A stretch of DNA of 64,000 bases from an uncultured Clostridia bacterium (GCA_937901125.1 CALCGT010000023.1:35896-99895), one strand, 5' to 3'. Shown: positions 41,407 to 50,431, numbered from the stretch's first letter. Program-made: numbers and translations. Notes: generated by a model from the letters alone, not told the origin.

Positions 41407-42816
41407 ATGGAAACCAACAAAACCAAAAGCAGCGGTCTTGCCCTGCTGCCTTTTCTCGTCTTTATCGCCATCTACCTGGGCGCAGGCTTGATCTTGCAGG
41501 CAAAGGGCGAGGATATGGCATTTTACCAGTTCCCCTCCGTCACAGCCATGTTTCTGGCTGTTCTGACGGCATTTTTCATGGGGAAAGAAAGCATCAACGA
41601 AAAATTTTCTATCTTTGCTAAAGGTGCAGCCAATGAAAACGTGCTGACCATGCTGATGATCTACATTCTGGCAGGGGCTTTTGCCTCTGTTGCAGCAGCA
41701 ATGGGCGGCAGAGATGCCACAGTCAATCTGGGGCTGAGCATCATTCCCGTTCAGTTTCTGGTAACAGGCATCTTCATCATTTCCGCCTTTATGGGCACTG
41801 CCACAGGGACTTCCGTGGGTACCGTCAGTGCCATCATCCCCATTGCTGTAGGCGTTGGGGAAAAAGTAGGGCTGAGCCTGCCCCTGGTAGTAGGTGCCTG
41901 TGTGGGCGGTGCCCTCTTCGGCGATAACCTGTCCATGATCTCTGACACCACCATCGCCGCTACCCGTACCCAGGGCTGCGAAATGCGGGACAAATTCCGT
42001 GTTAACTTCCTGATCGCCCTGCCCGCAGCCATCCTGACCATCATCGTGCTGCTGGTGGTTGGACAGCCGGATACCATCACCGAAATCGGCGATCTTTCCT
42101 TCAGCATTGTAAAGGTCATTCCTTATATTGCCGTACTGGTACTGGCTTTGGCAGGCATGAACGTATTTCTGGTGCTGGTCATCGGTATTTTCTGCGCAGG
42201 CATCATCGGTATGCTCTACAGAGATCTGACCATCTTCACCTTCGCTCAGAATATCTGGACAGGCTTCACCAATATGAATGAGGTATTCTTCCTGGCTCTG
42301 TTCTGCGGCGGTCTTTCTGAAATGATCGCCCATAACGGCGGTATCGTATGGCTCATCGAAAAGCTGGGCAAGATGATGAAAGGGCAGCGTTCCGCCCAAA
42401 TCGGCATTGCGGCACTGGCCTCTGCTACCGACTGCGCCACAGCCAACAACACCGTAGCCATCATCATCAGCGGTAACATCGCCAAGGATATGAGCAGAGA
42501 ATATAAGGTTGACCCCAGACGCACCGCTTCCCTGCTGGATATCTTTTCCTGTGTGTTCCAGGGCATCATCCCCTACGGCGCACAGCTTCTGATTGCAGCC
42601 GCCCTGACCAATGCTACCCTGACCAGCGCAGGGCTAAGCATCACTCCCGTGGATGTGGTGCCTTATATGTGGTATTGCTGGATTTTGGCCATCTTCGGTC
42701 TAGTCTCCATCTTCTTCCCTTATGCCGACGGTATCTGCCGCAAAGACCCTTGGAACTGGGAATATGACGTGGCAGAAAGCAGCGTTGCCAAAAAGAAGCA
42801 CATGATTGAACAGTAA
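41407..42816 (+). CDS. NhaC-family Na+/H+ antiporter
   Basis: A 469-residue membrane protein with about twelve helices of the NhaC family, distinct from the lysine-regulated copy. Conserved segments are GTATGTSVGTVSAIIPIAVGVG, GGALFGDNLSMISDTTIAATRTQG (near 170) and ATDCATANNTVAIIISG (near 340). No riboswitch lies upstream, so a plain cation or different amino acid antiport is possible. AAGGAG is 8 bases before the ATG at 41407. Confidence 0.88.
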   Translation: METNKTKSSGLALLPFLVFIAIYLGAGLILQAKGEDMAFYQFPSVTAMFLAVLTAFFMGKESINEKFSIFAKGAANENVLTMLMIYILAGAFASVAAAMGGRDATVNLGLSIIPVQFLVTGIFIISAFMGTATGTSVGTVSAIIPIAVGVGEKVGLSLPLVVGACVGGALFGDNLSMISDTTIAATRTQGCEMRDKFRVNFLIALPAAILTIIVLLVVGQPDTITEIGDLSFSIVKVIPYIAVLVLALAGMNVFLVLVIGIFCAGIIGMLYRDLTIFTFAQNIWTGFTNMNEVFFLALFCGGLSEMIAHNGGIVWLIEKLGKMMKGQRSAQIGIAALASATDCATANNTVAIIISGNIAKDMSREYKVDPRRTASLLDIFSCVFQGIIPYGAQLLIAAALTNATLTSAGLSITPVDVVPYMWYCWILAIFGLVSIFFPYADGICRKDPWNWEYDVAESSVAKKKHMIEQ

Positions 42817-42825
42817 GAAACGCAT

Positions 42826-42862
42826 AAAAGAGCAGTATGACTTTCGTCATACTGCTCTTTTT
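42826..42862. terminator. Bidirectional terminator
   Basis: AAAAGAGCAGTATGAC and GTCATACTGCTCTTTT form a 16-bp stem with a TTTC loop between convergent genes. Confidence 0.9.
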
Positions 42863-45394
42863 TTACTTGCAGAATACTTCTTTGAAGGGTTTCTGTTCCT
42901 TCACTGCCTCTGTCAGCTCTGCCATACGGGAAGTATCCCCCAACAGGATGGCACCACAGAGAATATTGTTGTGGAAATACAATCTTTCCAAGGTTTGTTT
43001 CTTTTCGTCCCTGATCTCCACCGTTTTGTAGGCAACATCCACATTGGTGCCTGCATCACCGATGGCATACAATGCAGTGCCCATGCCATGGAAGGACATA
43101 CCATTGATTTCCGGTCTGTAGGTCAGCGCCTCGCCTGCTGCATTAGCACCGGCGATACGGCCCATTTCCATAGCTACAGGCCAGATGGTGATATTAGCAC
43201 CATCGTACTGGGCGCAGTCCCCTGCGGCGTAGATGCCTGTTTTGCCGGTTTCCATATTTGCGTTAACCACAACCGCTCTGTCTGTTTCCAGACCTGCAGC
43301 TTGGGCAATAGCCGTATTCGCCCGAACGCCTGTGGAAATAATAACCAGATCTGCCGCTACCAGCTCGCCGCCTTCCAACAGAACGCCTTCTACCTTTTCT
43401 TTGCCGCTGATCTCGCTGATCTTGGCATCCACACGGATATTGATGCCTTTCTTCTTGGCAATATCCATCAAAAGGGCTGCGGCAGGTACGTCCACTTTTC
43501 CTGCCATCAGCACAGGGGCACCTTCCAGTACGGTTACATCCAGTTTTGCTTTCCGCAGTTCCCATGCCGCTTCCAGCCCCAGAACGCCGCCGCCGATCAC
43601 AACAGCCGTTTTTGCGCCCTGCACCAGACAATCTACTTTTTCCACATCGGCAATGGTACGGATGGCTGTCACCTGAGGCAATTCTCTGCCTTTGATGGGT
43701 GGAATAAAGCTGTGAGAACCCAGTGCATAGATGCATTTATCAAAGGGATATACAGAGCCATTGGCCAGAATCACTTCTTTTTTCTCCCCATCCAGACATT
43801 CCACTTTGCTTTCCAGCTGCAGATCGATATTGTTTTGTGCATACCATTCCGCAGGCACGCTGGCGATGGCATTGCCGCTGATATCCCCAAACATATTCTT
43901 TGTCAGCATCGGTCTGTCATAAGGCAGTTCCTTTTCTTCGGAAAGCATGGTGATAGTAGCTGTTTTGTTCCGCTGACGGATAGCCTTCGCCGCATTCAGT
44001 GCCGCCGTGCCGCCACCCAGAATCACAAAATGCTCTTCTGTATCCTGTCGAAAAGAGGTTTCCTGACTTTCCACAGGAACGAAATTTTCAGGGCCTACGC
44101 CGCAGACAGGGCAGACCTCCATGGAGGAATCGAAGATTTCCCCGCAGACCAGACATTTCACCAATGTGGTTCTTGCGGAAGGCTTCTTGGGTTCATCCTT
44201 TTTCAGCAACTTCAGACCAAAATGGTAGCCAAATTCCACTGCATCCTGCAATTCCTTTTCAGAAGGTTTCAGGCGTACACGGAAGCCATCCACCACTCTC
44301 ATATGGATCTGTTTCAGTCGTTCGATGATATGGGGCACGCCCTCGCCACTCCATCCAAAGCTGCCGAAAGCAGAAGCCAGCTTGCCGCCATGGATAGGTG
44401 GATACATACCTGTCGTCAGATCCCAAATGGGTTTCAGAGCTTCCTGCAGGATGGTGGGAGTACCGAAGAGGATACCGTCTGCTGCGCCGATCTCCCCTGC
44501 CACCACTGCCGCATCTGCCGTTACCATATCAAACAGTTTTACGTCGATATCACCGGCTTCTTTGATCCCTTCCGTAATCTTGCCTGCCAGTTCTTCTGTG
44601 TAGCCATAGGCGCTGACATAGGGAATGACTACTGTAGTTTTTTCATTGGTAGGGATTTTACACCATTCGTCATAGATGGCCAGCAGCTCTTCGATATGGC
44701 TGTCCAGCACAGGGCCGTGACCGGGACAGATCATATCGATATCCAGAGAACGGATGATTTTCAGTGCATCTGTCATATAGGGCTGCTTAAAAGGCCCTAA
44801 GATGTTGTCGAAATAATATTTTGTAGCTCTCAGATAGCCGTCATAATCCGTTACGGTGCTTCTCAGGATGCCGTCATGGGCATAATGAGAACCAAAGGAA
44901 TCGCAGGTCACAAGGACTTTATCCTCCACAATATAGGTATACATGGTATCGGGCCAGTGCAGATTGGGCAATACAAAGAATTTTAATGTTTTATTGCCAA
45001 TCTCCATTTCATCCCCATTTTTCACAGGGATGCTGTAGAAATCGTTATTGACGATGCTTTTCAGGAAGCTGATGGCTGTAGGGGTGGCAATGATCTTTGC
45101 TCTGGGGTTTTCCTCGATAACACGGGCGATGGAGCCGGCATGGTCTGGCTCGGTATGGTCTACCACGATGTAATCGATGGAGGAAATATCCAGCTGTTCC
45201 AACAGGGCTTCTCTGTAGTCCCCATAAAATTTCTCCTTGGCTGTTTCAAACAGGATGGTCTTATCCCCTGCCTTCAAAATATAGGAATTATATGTGGTAC
45301 CAAATTCGGTGTACATAATGATATCGAATACCCGCAGGTCTTGATCCAGAATGCCCGCCCAGAACAAGTCTTTTTTCAACTGTAATGTTTTCAT
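42863..45394 (-). CDS. Multidomain flavodiiron protein fused to rubredoxin and NAD(P)H:rubredoxin oxidoreductase
   Basis: An 843-residue fusion. Residues 1-250 are the metallo-beta-lactamase-like diiron domain with DHTEPDHAGS (near 79-87); 255-395 a flavodoxin domain (PYVSAYGYTEELAGKI); about 410-445 a rubredoxin with CLVCGE and CPVCGVGPENF; about 460-843 an FAD/NAD(P)H oxidoreductase with FVILGGGTAALNAA and AVVIGGGVLGLEAAWELR. It corresponds to the class F flavodiiron proteins described in clostridia, single-chain NADH:O2 (or NO) reductases. The neighbouring superoxide reductase and rubrerythrin make this an oxidative-defence locus. Confidence 0.93.
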   Translation of the reverse strand: MKTLQLKKDLFWAGILDQDLRVFDIIMYTEFGTTYNSYILKAGDKTILFETAKEKFYGDYREALLEQLDISSIDYIVVDHTEPDHAGSIARVIEENPRAKIIATPTAISFLKSIVNNDFYSIPVKNGDEMEIGNKTLKFFVLPNLHWPDTMYTYIVEDKVLVTCDSFGSHYAHDGILRSTVTDYDGYLRATKYYFDNILGPFKQPYMTDALKIIRSLDIDMICPGHGPVLDSHIEELLAIYDEWCKIPTNEKTTVVIPYVSAYGYTEELAGKITEGIKEAGDIDVKLFDMVTADAAVVAGEIGAADGILFGTPTILQEALKPIWDLTTGMYPPIHGGKLASAFGSFGWSGEGVPHIIERLKQIHMRVVDGFRVRLKPSEKELQDAVEFGYHFGLKLLKKDEPKKPSARTTLVKCLVCGEIFDSSMEVCPVCGVGPENFVPVESQETSFRQDTEEHFVILGGGTAALNAAKAIRQRNKTATITMLSEEKELPYDRPMLTKNMFGDISGNAIASVPAEWYAQNNIDLQLESKVECLDGEKKEVILANGSVYPFDKCIYALGSHSFIPPIKGRELPQVTAIRTIADVEKVDCLVQGAKTAVVIGGGVLGLEAAWELRKAKLDVTVLEGAPVLMAGKVDVPAAALLMDIAKKKGINIRVDAKISEISGKEKVEGVLLEGGELVAADLVIISTGVRANTAIAQAAGLETDRAVVVNANMETGKTGIYAAGDCAQYDGANITIWPVAMEMGRIAGANAAGEALTYRPEINGMSFHGMGTALYAIGDAGTNVDVAYKTVEIRDEKKQTLERLYFHNNILCGAILLGDTSRMAELTEAVKEQKPFKEVFCK

Positions 45395-45425
45395 TTGATG
45401 CCCTCCTTCATATTGAGATAAAAAG

Positions 45426-45452
45426 AGGAGAGGACACCCGCCCCCTCCTTCT
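45426..45452 (-). terminator. Possible terminator between the superoxide reductase and flavodiiron genes
   Basis: On the minus strand GGAGGGGGCGGGTGTCCTCTCC can fold with one bulge and is followed by TCTTTTT. It may reduce read-through into the flavodiiron gene. Confidence 0.4.
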
Positions 45453-45457
45453 TTGTT

Positions 45458-45841
45458 TTAGATTTCTTTTTTCCACAGACCGTGCAGGTTGCAATATTCA
45501 TAAGCTGCAATGGCTTCTTCGCCCTTTGCCAGTGCGAAAACAACCTCAGGTGCGCCTGTGTGGTCAAGATATTTCAGCTGACCGCCCTGATTTGTGTGAA
45601 GGTAGACCCATGCGATGTGGTGTTCTTCCAGCATAGGGTGGTTCACTTCGCCAACACTGACTTTCACCTTTCCGCCTTCCACCTGTACCACAGGTACGTG
45701 CTTTTCAGATGCGCCGTCGGATGTATTTGCTTTCATTTCCTGCATCTTTTCGCCGCAGCACATAACAGGAACACCCTTATCCTCTACCATAACGATGATG
45801 TTTTTGCAGTGGTTACATTTAAAAAATCTAGGTGTCTTCAT
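45458..45841 (-). CDS. dfx: Superoxide reductase (desulfoferrodoxin, two-iron type)
   Basis: A 127-residue protein. The N-terminal desulforedoxin domain has all four Cys (C9, C12, C28, C29); the catalytic domain has H48, the NHPMLEEHHIAWVYL His set and EYCNLHG, giving the (His)4Cys centre. It reduces superoxide to peroxide without producing O2. It is divergent from a Crp/Fnr regulator, and a TAGAAT-N4-ATTCTA palindrome lies in its upstream region. Confidence 0.95.
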   Translation of the reverse strand: MKTPRFFKCNHCKNIIVMVEDKGVPVMCCGEKMQEMKANTSDGASEKHVPVVQVEGGKVKVSVGEVNHPMLEEHHIAWVYLHTNQGGQLKYLDHTGAPEVVFALAKGEEAIAAYEYCNLHGLWKKEI

Positions 45842-45881
45842 AATTCTTTCCTCCTTATCTTTTCTCTAAAAATTATCCTTT

Positions 45882-45897
45882 TAGAATACTCATTCTA
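45882..45897. promoter_or_regulatory. Candidate operator upstream of dfx
   Basis: TAGAATACTCATTCTA has 6-bp arms with a 4-bp spacer and lies about 45 bp before dfx. Confidence 0.4.
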
Positions 45898-45934
45898 TTC
45901 TTATCTGCAAATTCCTTGTTTATACTTTATTTTT

Positions 45935-46000
45935 TTGACTTTTCTTTTGTTTGACTTTATGATATCATAGTTTCAGAAAAATATATGTTGCAATTGCAAC
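45935..46000 (+). promoter_or_regulatory. Promoter and palindromes of the Crp/Fnr regulator gene
   Basis: TTGACT (45935), 17 bp and TATGAT (45958) form the promoter. The -10 lies in the perfect palindrome TATGATATCATA (45958-45969), and a second perfect palindrome, GTTGCAATTGCAAC (45987-46000), lies just downstream. Both are candidate autoregulatory operators. Confidence 0.6.
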
Positions 46001-46014
46001 AGAACGGAGTTTTT

Positions 46015-46659
46015 ATGGAAAATTTATCAAAAAACCCTTTGTTTGAAAATGTTTCTGCTGAAAGCATCGAACAGATGATGACCTGCTTTGATATGCAGAA
46101 AAAGGCCTACCAGGAAAAGGATATCATCACCACCTATGACGCTGACAGGGATTTTATTGGTCTGCTGCTGGAGGGCACCATTTCCGTCAACCGCATCAGC
46201 ATCGATGGTTCCCTGGATATGCTGGAATATCTGGAACATACCGGCGTTTTTGGGGCATCCTTTGCCTTTGCCAACCGGGAAGATGAATTTATCGTCATCT
46301 GCGAAAAGGCCTGTACTGTCCTCTTTATCGAAAAGCAGCACATCACCAAACGCTGCGCCAATGCCTGCCAGCACCACACCCAGGTGGTGGAAAACCTGAT
46401 GCATCTGATGGCAGAAAAGGTGGTACACCTGACAGAAAAGGTGGATATCCTCAGCCACCGTTCCATCCGGGGGAAGTTGATGTGCTATTTCCGCATCCAA
46501 AGCACCAAACAGGGTGCGTTAAGCTTTCAGCTGCCTATGTCCCTTTTGAAGCTGGCGAACTACCTATGCATCGACCGCAGCGCCATGATGCGGGAGATCA
46601 AAAAAATGAAGGAAGAGGAAATCGTGGAGATCAATGAGGGAGAAGTAACGTTGCTATAA
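46015..46659 (+). CDS. Crp/Fnr-family transcriptional regulator
   Basis: A 214-residue protein with an N-terminal cyclic-nucleotide-binding-like barrel (about 10-115: GLLLEGTISVNRIS and LEYLEHTGVFGASFAF) and a C-terminal winged helix (about 150-214: FQLPMSLLKLANYLCIDRSAMMREIKKMKEE). There is no Cys cluster for an Fnr-type [4Fe-4S], so it is not a classical O2 sensor; heme or small-molecule sensing as in HcpR-like members is possible. It lies divergently from dfx, so regulation of the oxygen-defence genes is a reasonable guess. CGGAG precedes the ATG. Confidence 0.85.
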   Translation: MENLSKNPLFENVSAESIEQMMTCFDMQKKAYQEKDIITTYDADRDFIGLLLEGTISVNRISIDGSLDMLEYLEHTGVFGASFAFANREDEFIVICEKACTVLFIEKQHITKRCANACQHHTQVVENLMHLMAEKVVHLTEKVDILSHRSIRGKLMCYFRIQSTKQGALSFQLPMSLLKLANYLCIDRSAMMREIKKMKEEEIVEINEGEVTLL

Positions 46660-46721
46660 AGGAAAATCCGCAAAAAACCCCAATTTATATGATAAAAGAC
46701 TTTGAAAAAGGGGGCATCTTT

Positions 46722-47164
46722 ATGAATATGAAAAAGAGAATTCTTGCGGCAGCCGTTTCTGTAGTCCTTTTCGCCGGCAATGTGCCAACCACTGCCTTTG
46801 GCGCTGGCAATTATGAGGCAAAAATCCAAAACGGAGTGGCGGCCTTCCAATGAGGCTCCGTGAAAAAGATGGTCTGTATTATTGTACCGCATCCATCCAA
46901 TCCGGCAGCAAATTTCTGACCGATGCTGTCGAAGAAGTCGGTTATTTTCGGGTCACCAATGGAGCCCTTACCCTTTCTCCTTCCCGCTTTGAAAAACAAA
47001 ATCTGGAGGATTATACCAACCTGTGGGTGGACGGAATCCCGGTACATGTAGGTGCCTATACCATCAATCGCAACAATTATTTCAAATTGCAGGATCTGGG
47101 CAATATCTTCTCCTTCACCGTAGGCTGGGAGGAAGCCACCGGCACCATCACCATCGATACCTGA
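46722..47164 (+). pseudogene. Broken secreted stalk-domain (copper amine oxidase N-terminal-like) gene
   Basis: A start with GGGGG upstream opens a signal peptide (MKKRILAAAVSVVLFAG, then TTAFGA) that stops at TGA after 43 codons (46851-46853). In another frame, codons from about 46850 to 47164 encode the rest: YFRVTNGALTLSPSRF, then VDGIPVHVGAYTINRNNYF, KLQDLGNIF and VGWEEATGTITIDT, the stalk-domain repeat common in clostridial secreted proteins. The frames do not join, so a frameshift (possibly with a deletion) has inactivated it. An intact relative with the same domain lies at 59.3-60.3 kb. Confidence 0.65.
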
Positions 47165-47173
47165 TCCATATAA

Positions 47174-47208
47174 AAAGGCTATACCCAATCCACCGGTATA
47201 GCCTTGAC
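47174..47208 (+). terminator. Terminator after the broken stalk gene
   Basis: AAGGCTATACC and GGTATAGCCTT pair around a short loop and are followed by GACTTTTATT. Confidence 0.7.
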
Positions 47209-47226
47209 TTTTATTGACATCATCTG

Positions 47227-47484
47227 TTATTTTTCTTTGCTGTGCAAATATTTTTCTCTCGTTGCCAGCCCGCCTCGAATATGGCGCTCTGCTTTGTTCA
47301 CTTCCAAAACCGCACGGACGGATTTGGCCAGTTCCGGGTCGATGCGTTCCACCCGGTCAGTGATGTCTTTATGCACGGTAGATTTACTGATACCGAATTT
47401 TTTCGCCGTTTCTCTCACTGTTGCATTGGTATGGATCATAAATTTTGCAACCTCGACCGCCCTTTCTTCGATATATGTCTTCAA
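47227..47484 (-). CDS. spoIIID: Sporulation transcription factor SpoIIID
   Basis: An 85-residue DNA-binding protein active in the mother cell after engulfment. The helix-turn-helix VRETAKKFGISKSTVHKDITDR and the tail NKAERHIRGGLATREKY match SpoIIID. The start is taken as TTG at 47484 (AGAGGAG 7 bases upstream), giving MKTYIEERAVEVAK like the Bacillus N-terminus; an upstream ATG would add 14 unmatched residues. Confidence 0.95.
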   Translation of the reverse strand: MKTYIEERAVEVAKFMIHTNATVRETAKKFGISKSTVHKDITDRVERIDPELAKSVRAVLEVNKAERHIRGGLATREKYLHSKEK

Positions 47485-47591
47485 ACCAAGCACTCCTCTA
47501 AGTTTATCTTGGTTATGTATATGCAAAAGCCTTGAATGAAATGAATCGAAAGCTGCCTTTTGACTTCGTGAAAAACAAATCGAAATTCCAC

Positions 47592-47622
47592 AAAAAAGAG
47601 ATCGAGAAGCTTCTCGATCTCT
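47592..47622 (-). terminator. Terminator of the frl operon
   Basis: AGAGATCGAGAAG and CTTCTCGATCTCT make a perfect 13-bp inverted repeat without spacer, followed on the minus strand by TTTTTT. Confidence 0.85.
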
Positions 47623-47637
47623 CTTATTTCCTCTTCC

Positions 47638-48432
47638 TTACCAGGCACCAGCATAAGACAGAGTCACGCTGCTGTTTGCCGCGCCCTCGGCCATAGCTTC
47701 AGGAATGGATCTGCCTGCGCAGATAGAATACAGGAAGCCTGCGATAAAGCTGTCCCCTGCGCCCATGGTGTCCACCACTTCTACGGGAACAATGCCATAT
47801 GTATAGAATTCCTTGCCATCATAAGCGATGCTGCCTGCTTCTCCCCTGGTTACTACTACAACTTTAGGACCTTTGGCATACATTTCCTCCATGAATTTTT
47901 TGATATCTTCTTCACCCTGATCATCGATGGAGAAGAACGCATAATCCACATAAGGAATGGCAATACCCAAAACAGGATCATCCAGTTTTGTTGCGAAGTC
48001 AAAGGCGATGGTTGCCCCCTTTTCCTTCAGCAGGGGCAGTTCATTCTCGCACATCCCCCAAAGACCGGAAACGACCATATCATAGCCTGCCAAAAATTCG
48101 ATATCTTCCGCATTCAGCTTGAAATCCGCCATAACGCCTTCATCGTAGTCACCAAAAACACGGTCCCCATTGATGACCTCCACCTGGGTCACAGCCGTAT
48201 TCCCTTCCAGCACCTTCATATGGGAAGTATCCACACCCTTTGCTTCGATGGCATCCAGCATGATCTTACCGTATTTATCTGTGCCAACAGCGCCAATATA
48301 AGTGGATTCCCCGCCCAAACGAGCCACATACACCGCCACATTGACGGGATTGCCGCCAAGGTAAGCATTCCCATCGCTGTAAGCATCTACACAGTTATCG
48401 CCTGCTGCCGCAATTCTGATTCTTCTATCCAT
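47638..48432 (-). CDS. frlD: PfkB-family kinase, fructoselysine 6-kinase-like
   Basis: A 264-residue ribokinase-type sugar kinase. IAAAGDNCVDAY and YLGGNPVNVAVYVARLGG give the substrate site; VDTMGAGDSFIAGFLYSI near 220 is the PfkB signature with the catalytic Asp. Similarity to FrlD is judged from length, N-terminus and context: it overlaps a FrlC-like epimerase by 1 bp, and a FrlB-like deglycase lies upstream in the operon. It would phosphorylate the imported Amadori compound at O6. Confidence 0.82.
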   Translation of the reverse strand: MDRRIRIAAAGDNCVDAYSDGNAYLGGNPVNVAVYVARLGGESTYIGAVGTDKYGKIMLDAIEAKGVDTSHMKVLEGNTAVTQVEVINGDRVFGDYDEGVMADFKLNAEDIEFLAGYDMVVSGLWGMCENELPLLKEKGATIAFDFATKLDDPVLGIAIPYVDYAFFSIDDQGEEDIKKFMEEMYAKGPKVVVVTRGEAGSIAYDGKEFYTYGIVPVEVVDTMGAGDSFIAGFLYSICAGRSIPEAMAEGAANSSVTLSYAGAW

Positions 48433-49259
48433 TATTTTTCCTCCAGTAAGTTCCGTACTCGTTTGATGGCCATTCCTGCATAAACGGAAGGTTCTTTCAG
48501 ATACCCTGTCACCAGTTCGATGGTAGCCTGTCCATCATAGCCTGCCGCCTGCATTTCTTTCAGCACAGGGCCCAAGGGAAGGCATCCATCTCCCGGCAGG
48601 ATATGGCTGTCGCTGATGCCATCGTTATCAATGATATGCAGATATTGGAATCTGTCACCCAGTCGGCGGACATATTCCGCTGCAGGCTCCCCTGTGGTAA
48701 AAGGCACCGCCAGATCGGTCATGCCTGCCAGATTAGGAGACTGCACCACATGCAAAGCCCTCTCCAGATCCCGCAGGCTGCAAATAACGTTGCTTTCGTA
48801 GACCGTCAAAGGTTCCAGCACCAGTGTCACGCCCTTTTCCCCTGCATGGGCAGCCAATCTACGCAGGCTTTTCATCAGCCGCTTCCTGATATCTGCATCG
48901 CTGGCTTCATAGCCCGCATGCCCCGCGGAAAAGAGCATCTTTTTTGCCCCGATTTCAGCAGTGATGTCGATGGCATCTTCCAAATACTGCATGCTTCTTT
49001 CCCACTGCAGTTCATCCCCCATCATATAGTTGAAGGGGTAACCATTATGCTCTGGTGTAAAACATTCCACGGGCATATCATATTTATCGATCAGTTCACG
49101 GATGTGAGCTGTTGTTTTCAATTTCAAATCTTCCACATAAGCATGGGGATAGCCGCCCCAAAGCTCGATATAATCATAACCAAAACGCTTTGCGTCCGCA
49201 AATGCTTTCTCCAAGGGATACCGCTGGTATCCGCAGGTAAACAAACCTAATCGCATCAT
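48432..49259 (-). CDS. frlC: Sugar isomerase/epimerase, FrlC-like (fructoselysine 3-epimerase)
   Basis: A 275-residue AP-endonuclease-2-type TIM barrel. YDYIELWGGYPHAY, VECFTPEHNGYPFNYM, VTLVLEPLTVYESN (metal Glu), AGMTDLAVPF, LHIIDNDGIS and ATIELVTGYLKEPSVYA contain the metal ligands of the xylose-isomerase-like family. FrlC interconverts fructoselysine and psicoselysine; the assignment rests mainly on operon context. GGAAAAA and a stop/start overlap join it to frlD. Confidence 0.8.
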   Translation of the reverse strand: MMRLGLFTCGYQRYPLEKAFADAKRFGYDYIELWGGYPHAYVEDLKLKTTAHIRELIDKYDMPVECFTPEHNGYPFNYMMGDELQWERSMQYLEDAIDITAEIGAKKMLFSAGHAGYEASDADIRKRLMKSLRRLAAHAGEKGVTLVLEPLTVYESNVICSLRDLERALHVVQSPNLAGMTDLAVPFTTGEPAAEYVRRLGDRFQYLHIIDNDGISDSHILPGDGCLPLGPVLKEMQAAGYDGQATIELVTGYLKEPSVYAGMAIKRVRNLLEEK

Positions 49260-49324
49260 TTTTCCCTCTTTTTAAAATCTTCTGATTTATCATAAAGCTA
49301 CCTACTGCACCGCAGGCAAATAGG

Positions 49325-49366
49325 GTCAAGGGGGTTACCCCCTTGCAGGGTATGGGACAGCGTCCC
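49325..49366. repeat. Palindromic hairpin array inside the frl operon
   Basis: CAAGGGGGTTACCCCCTTG followed by CAGGGTAT and GGGACAGCGTCCC (49354-49366). The CTTGCAGGGT-NN-GGGACAGCGTCCC phrase is the same as at 23483 and 37373. Confidence 0.7.
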
Positions 49367-49376
49367 ATGAAGGAGA

Positions 49377-49412
49377 AAAGCTGCTGCAAATTTCTTTACA
49401 GCAGCTTTCTTG
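49377..49412. terminator. Hairpin between frlB and frlC
   Basis: AAAGCTGCTG and CAGCAGCTTT form a 10-bp stem. T-runs are short on both sides, so it may attenuate or protect the transcript rather than end it. Confidence 0.5.
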
Positions 49413-49427
49413 TTTCAACAATTCAAA

Positions 49428-50426
49428 TTAGTAATCGAACTGTCTGTAATATCTTCTGATAGGCATGGGATGACAATTGATCCGTTCAATGTGTGCATCG
49501 ATGCGCTGTGTTACCGCATGCATTACCAGATGGCTGATGTGACCACGATATTTTTCACTGATCCCTTCGATAGGATAGTCTTTGGTATCAATAACTTCGT
49601 AGTTTGCACAAACCTTAGGCAGGAATGCCACTACTCTTTCGCTCAGCTTTCTTTGGGAATCTTCGCCAACAAATACAGTCACTGCTGTATTCTTGTCTAC
49701 GATTTCCAGCATGCCATGGAAAAATTCCGCACTATGGATGGATTTTGTTCTGATCCAGTGCTGTTCTTCCCAATAGCACATCGCATAGGAATAGGTTGCA
49801 CCATACTGATTGCCTGCGCCTACGAAATAATGGATGGGGTCTTCGCAGTGTCTTTCTGCATAAGCTTTGCCGAAGTCATCGGCAGCCTTTTCCACTTCCA
49901 CCAGACCCTTTGCCAGGTACTGGTCCATTTCTGCATAGAATGCATCGTAATCCTGGAATTCACCGGCATTCTTCATGAAGCAGTCTGCCACCATGAAGAA
50001 TTTCAGCTGTTCATTGGCGGGATAGGAAATGCAATAGTCCACCATTTCTGCCAGGGCAGCTGTTTCCTTATCGATAAAGCCAAATACCTTGGCACCGGCA
50101 GCCTGGGCTTTCTTTACGCCTTCTACCATTTCGATTGTGCTGCCTGTAACGGAGGAAATGATGACGATGGTGCCTTCACCAATACGGCGATTGCCTGTTG
50201 TCACATATTCCGCTGCATTTTCCACAAAGAAATCCAGAGAGGACATCTCCTTCATGTGTACCTCTGCCTGCAGGCAGGAAGCCCAAGTACCGCCAATCCC
50301 CAGCCAGCAGATATTTTTATAGCCTTCTGCGCAGATCTTGTTTACGATCTCTTCAATCTGAGGGCGCAGAGCCAGCGCGCCATTCACGCTTTCGATTTGC
50401 TTCTGTTCATCAAACTTAATAATCAT
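49428..50426 (-). CDS. frlB: SIS-domain deglycase, FrlB-like (fructoselysine-6-phosphate deglycase)
   Basis: A 332-residue protein with two SIS (sugar isomerase) domains. ICWLGIGGTWASCLQAEVH (first phosphosugar loop), VIISSVTGSTIEMVEGV, FVGAGNQYGATYSYAMCYWEE, and SIHSAEFFHGMLEIVDKNTAV (catalytic Glu/His region) match the FrlB/GfrF branch, and the C-terminus MPIRRYYRQFDY parallels the RRYY ending of E. coli FrlB. It would split the phosphorylated Amadori compound to glucose-6-phosphate and lysine. The glycated amino acid could also be another one. Confidence 0.82.
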   Translation of the reverse strand: MIIKFDEQKQIESVNGALALRPQIEEIVNKICAEGYKNICWLGIGGTWASCLQAEVHMKEMSSLDFFVENAAEYVTTGNRRIGEGTIVIISSVTGSTIEMVEGVKKAQAAGAKVFGFIDKETAALAEMVDYCISYPANEQLKFFMVADCFMKNAGEFQDYDAFYAEMDQYLAKGLVEVEKAADDFGKAYAERHCEDPIHYFVGAGNQYGATYSYAMCYWEEQHWIRTKSIHSAEFFHGMLEIVDKNTAVTVFVGEDSQRKLSERVVAFLPKVCANYEVIDTKDYPIEGISEKYRGHISHLVMHAVTQRIDAHIERINCHPMPIRRYYRQFDY

Positions 50427-50431
50427 AGTAA

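Noticed and set aside
42806..44800. 664-codon open frame on the plus strand, antisense to the flavodiiron gene
   Set aside because: Its translation is rich in His, Cys and Phe as expected from reverse reading of a biased gene, and the opposite frame encodes a clear multidomain protein.
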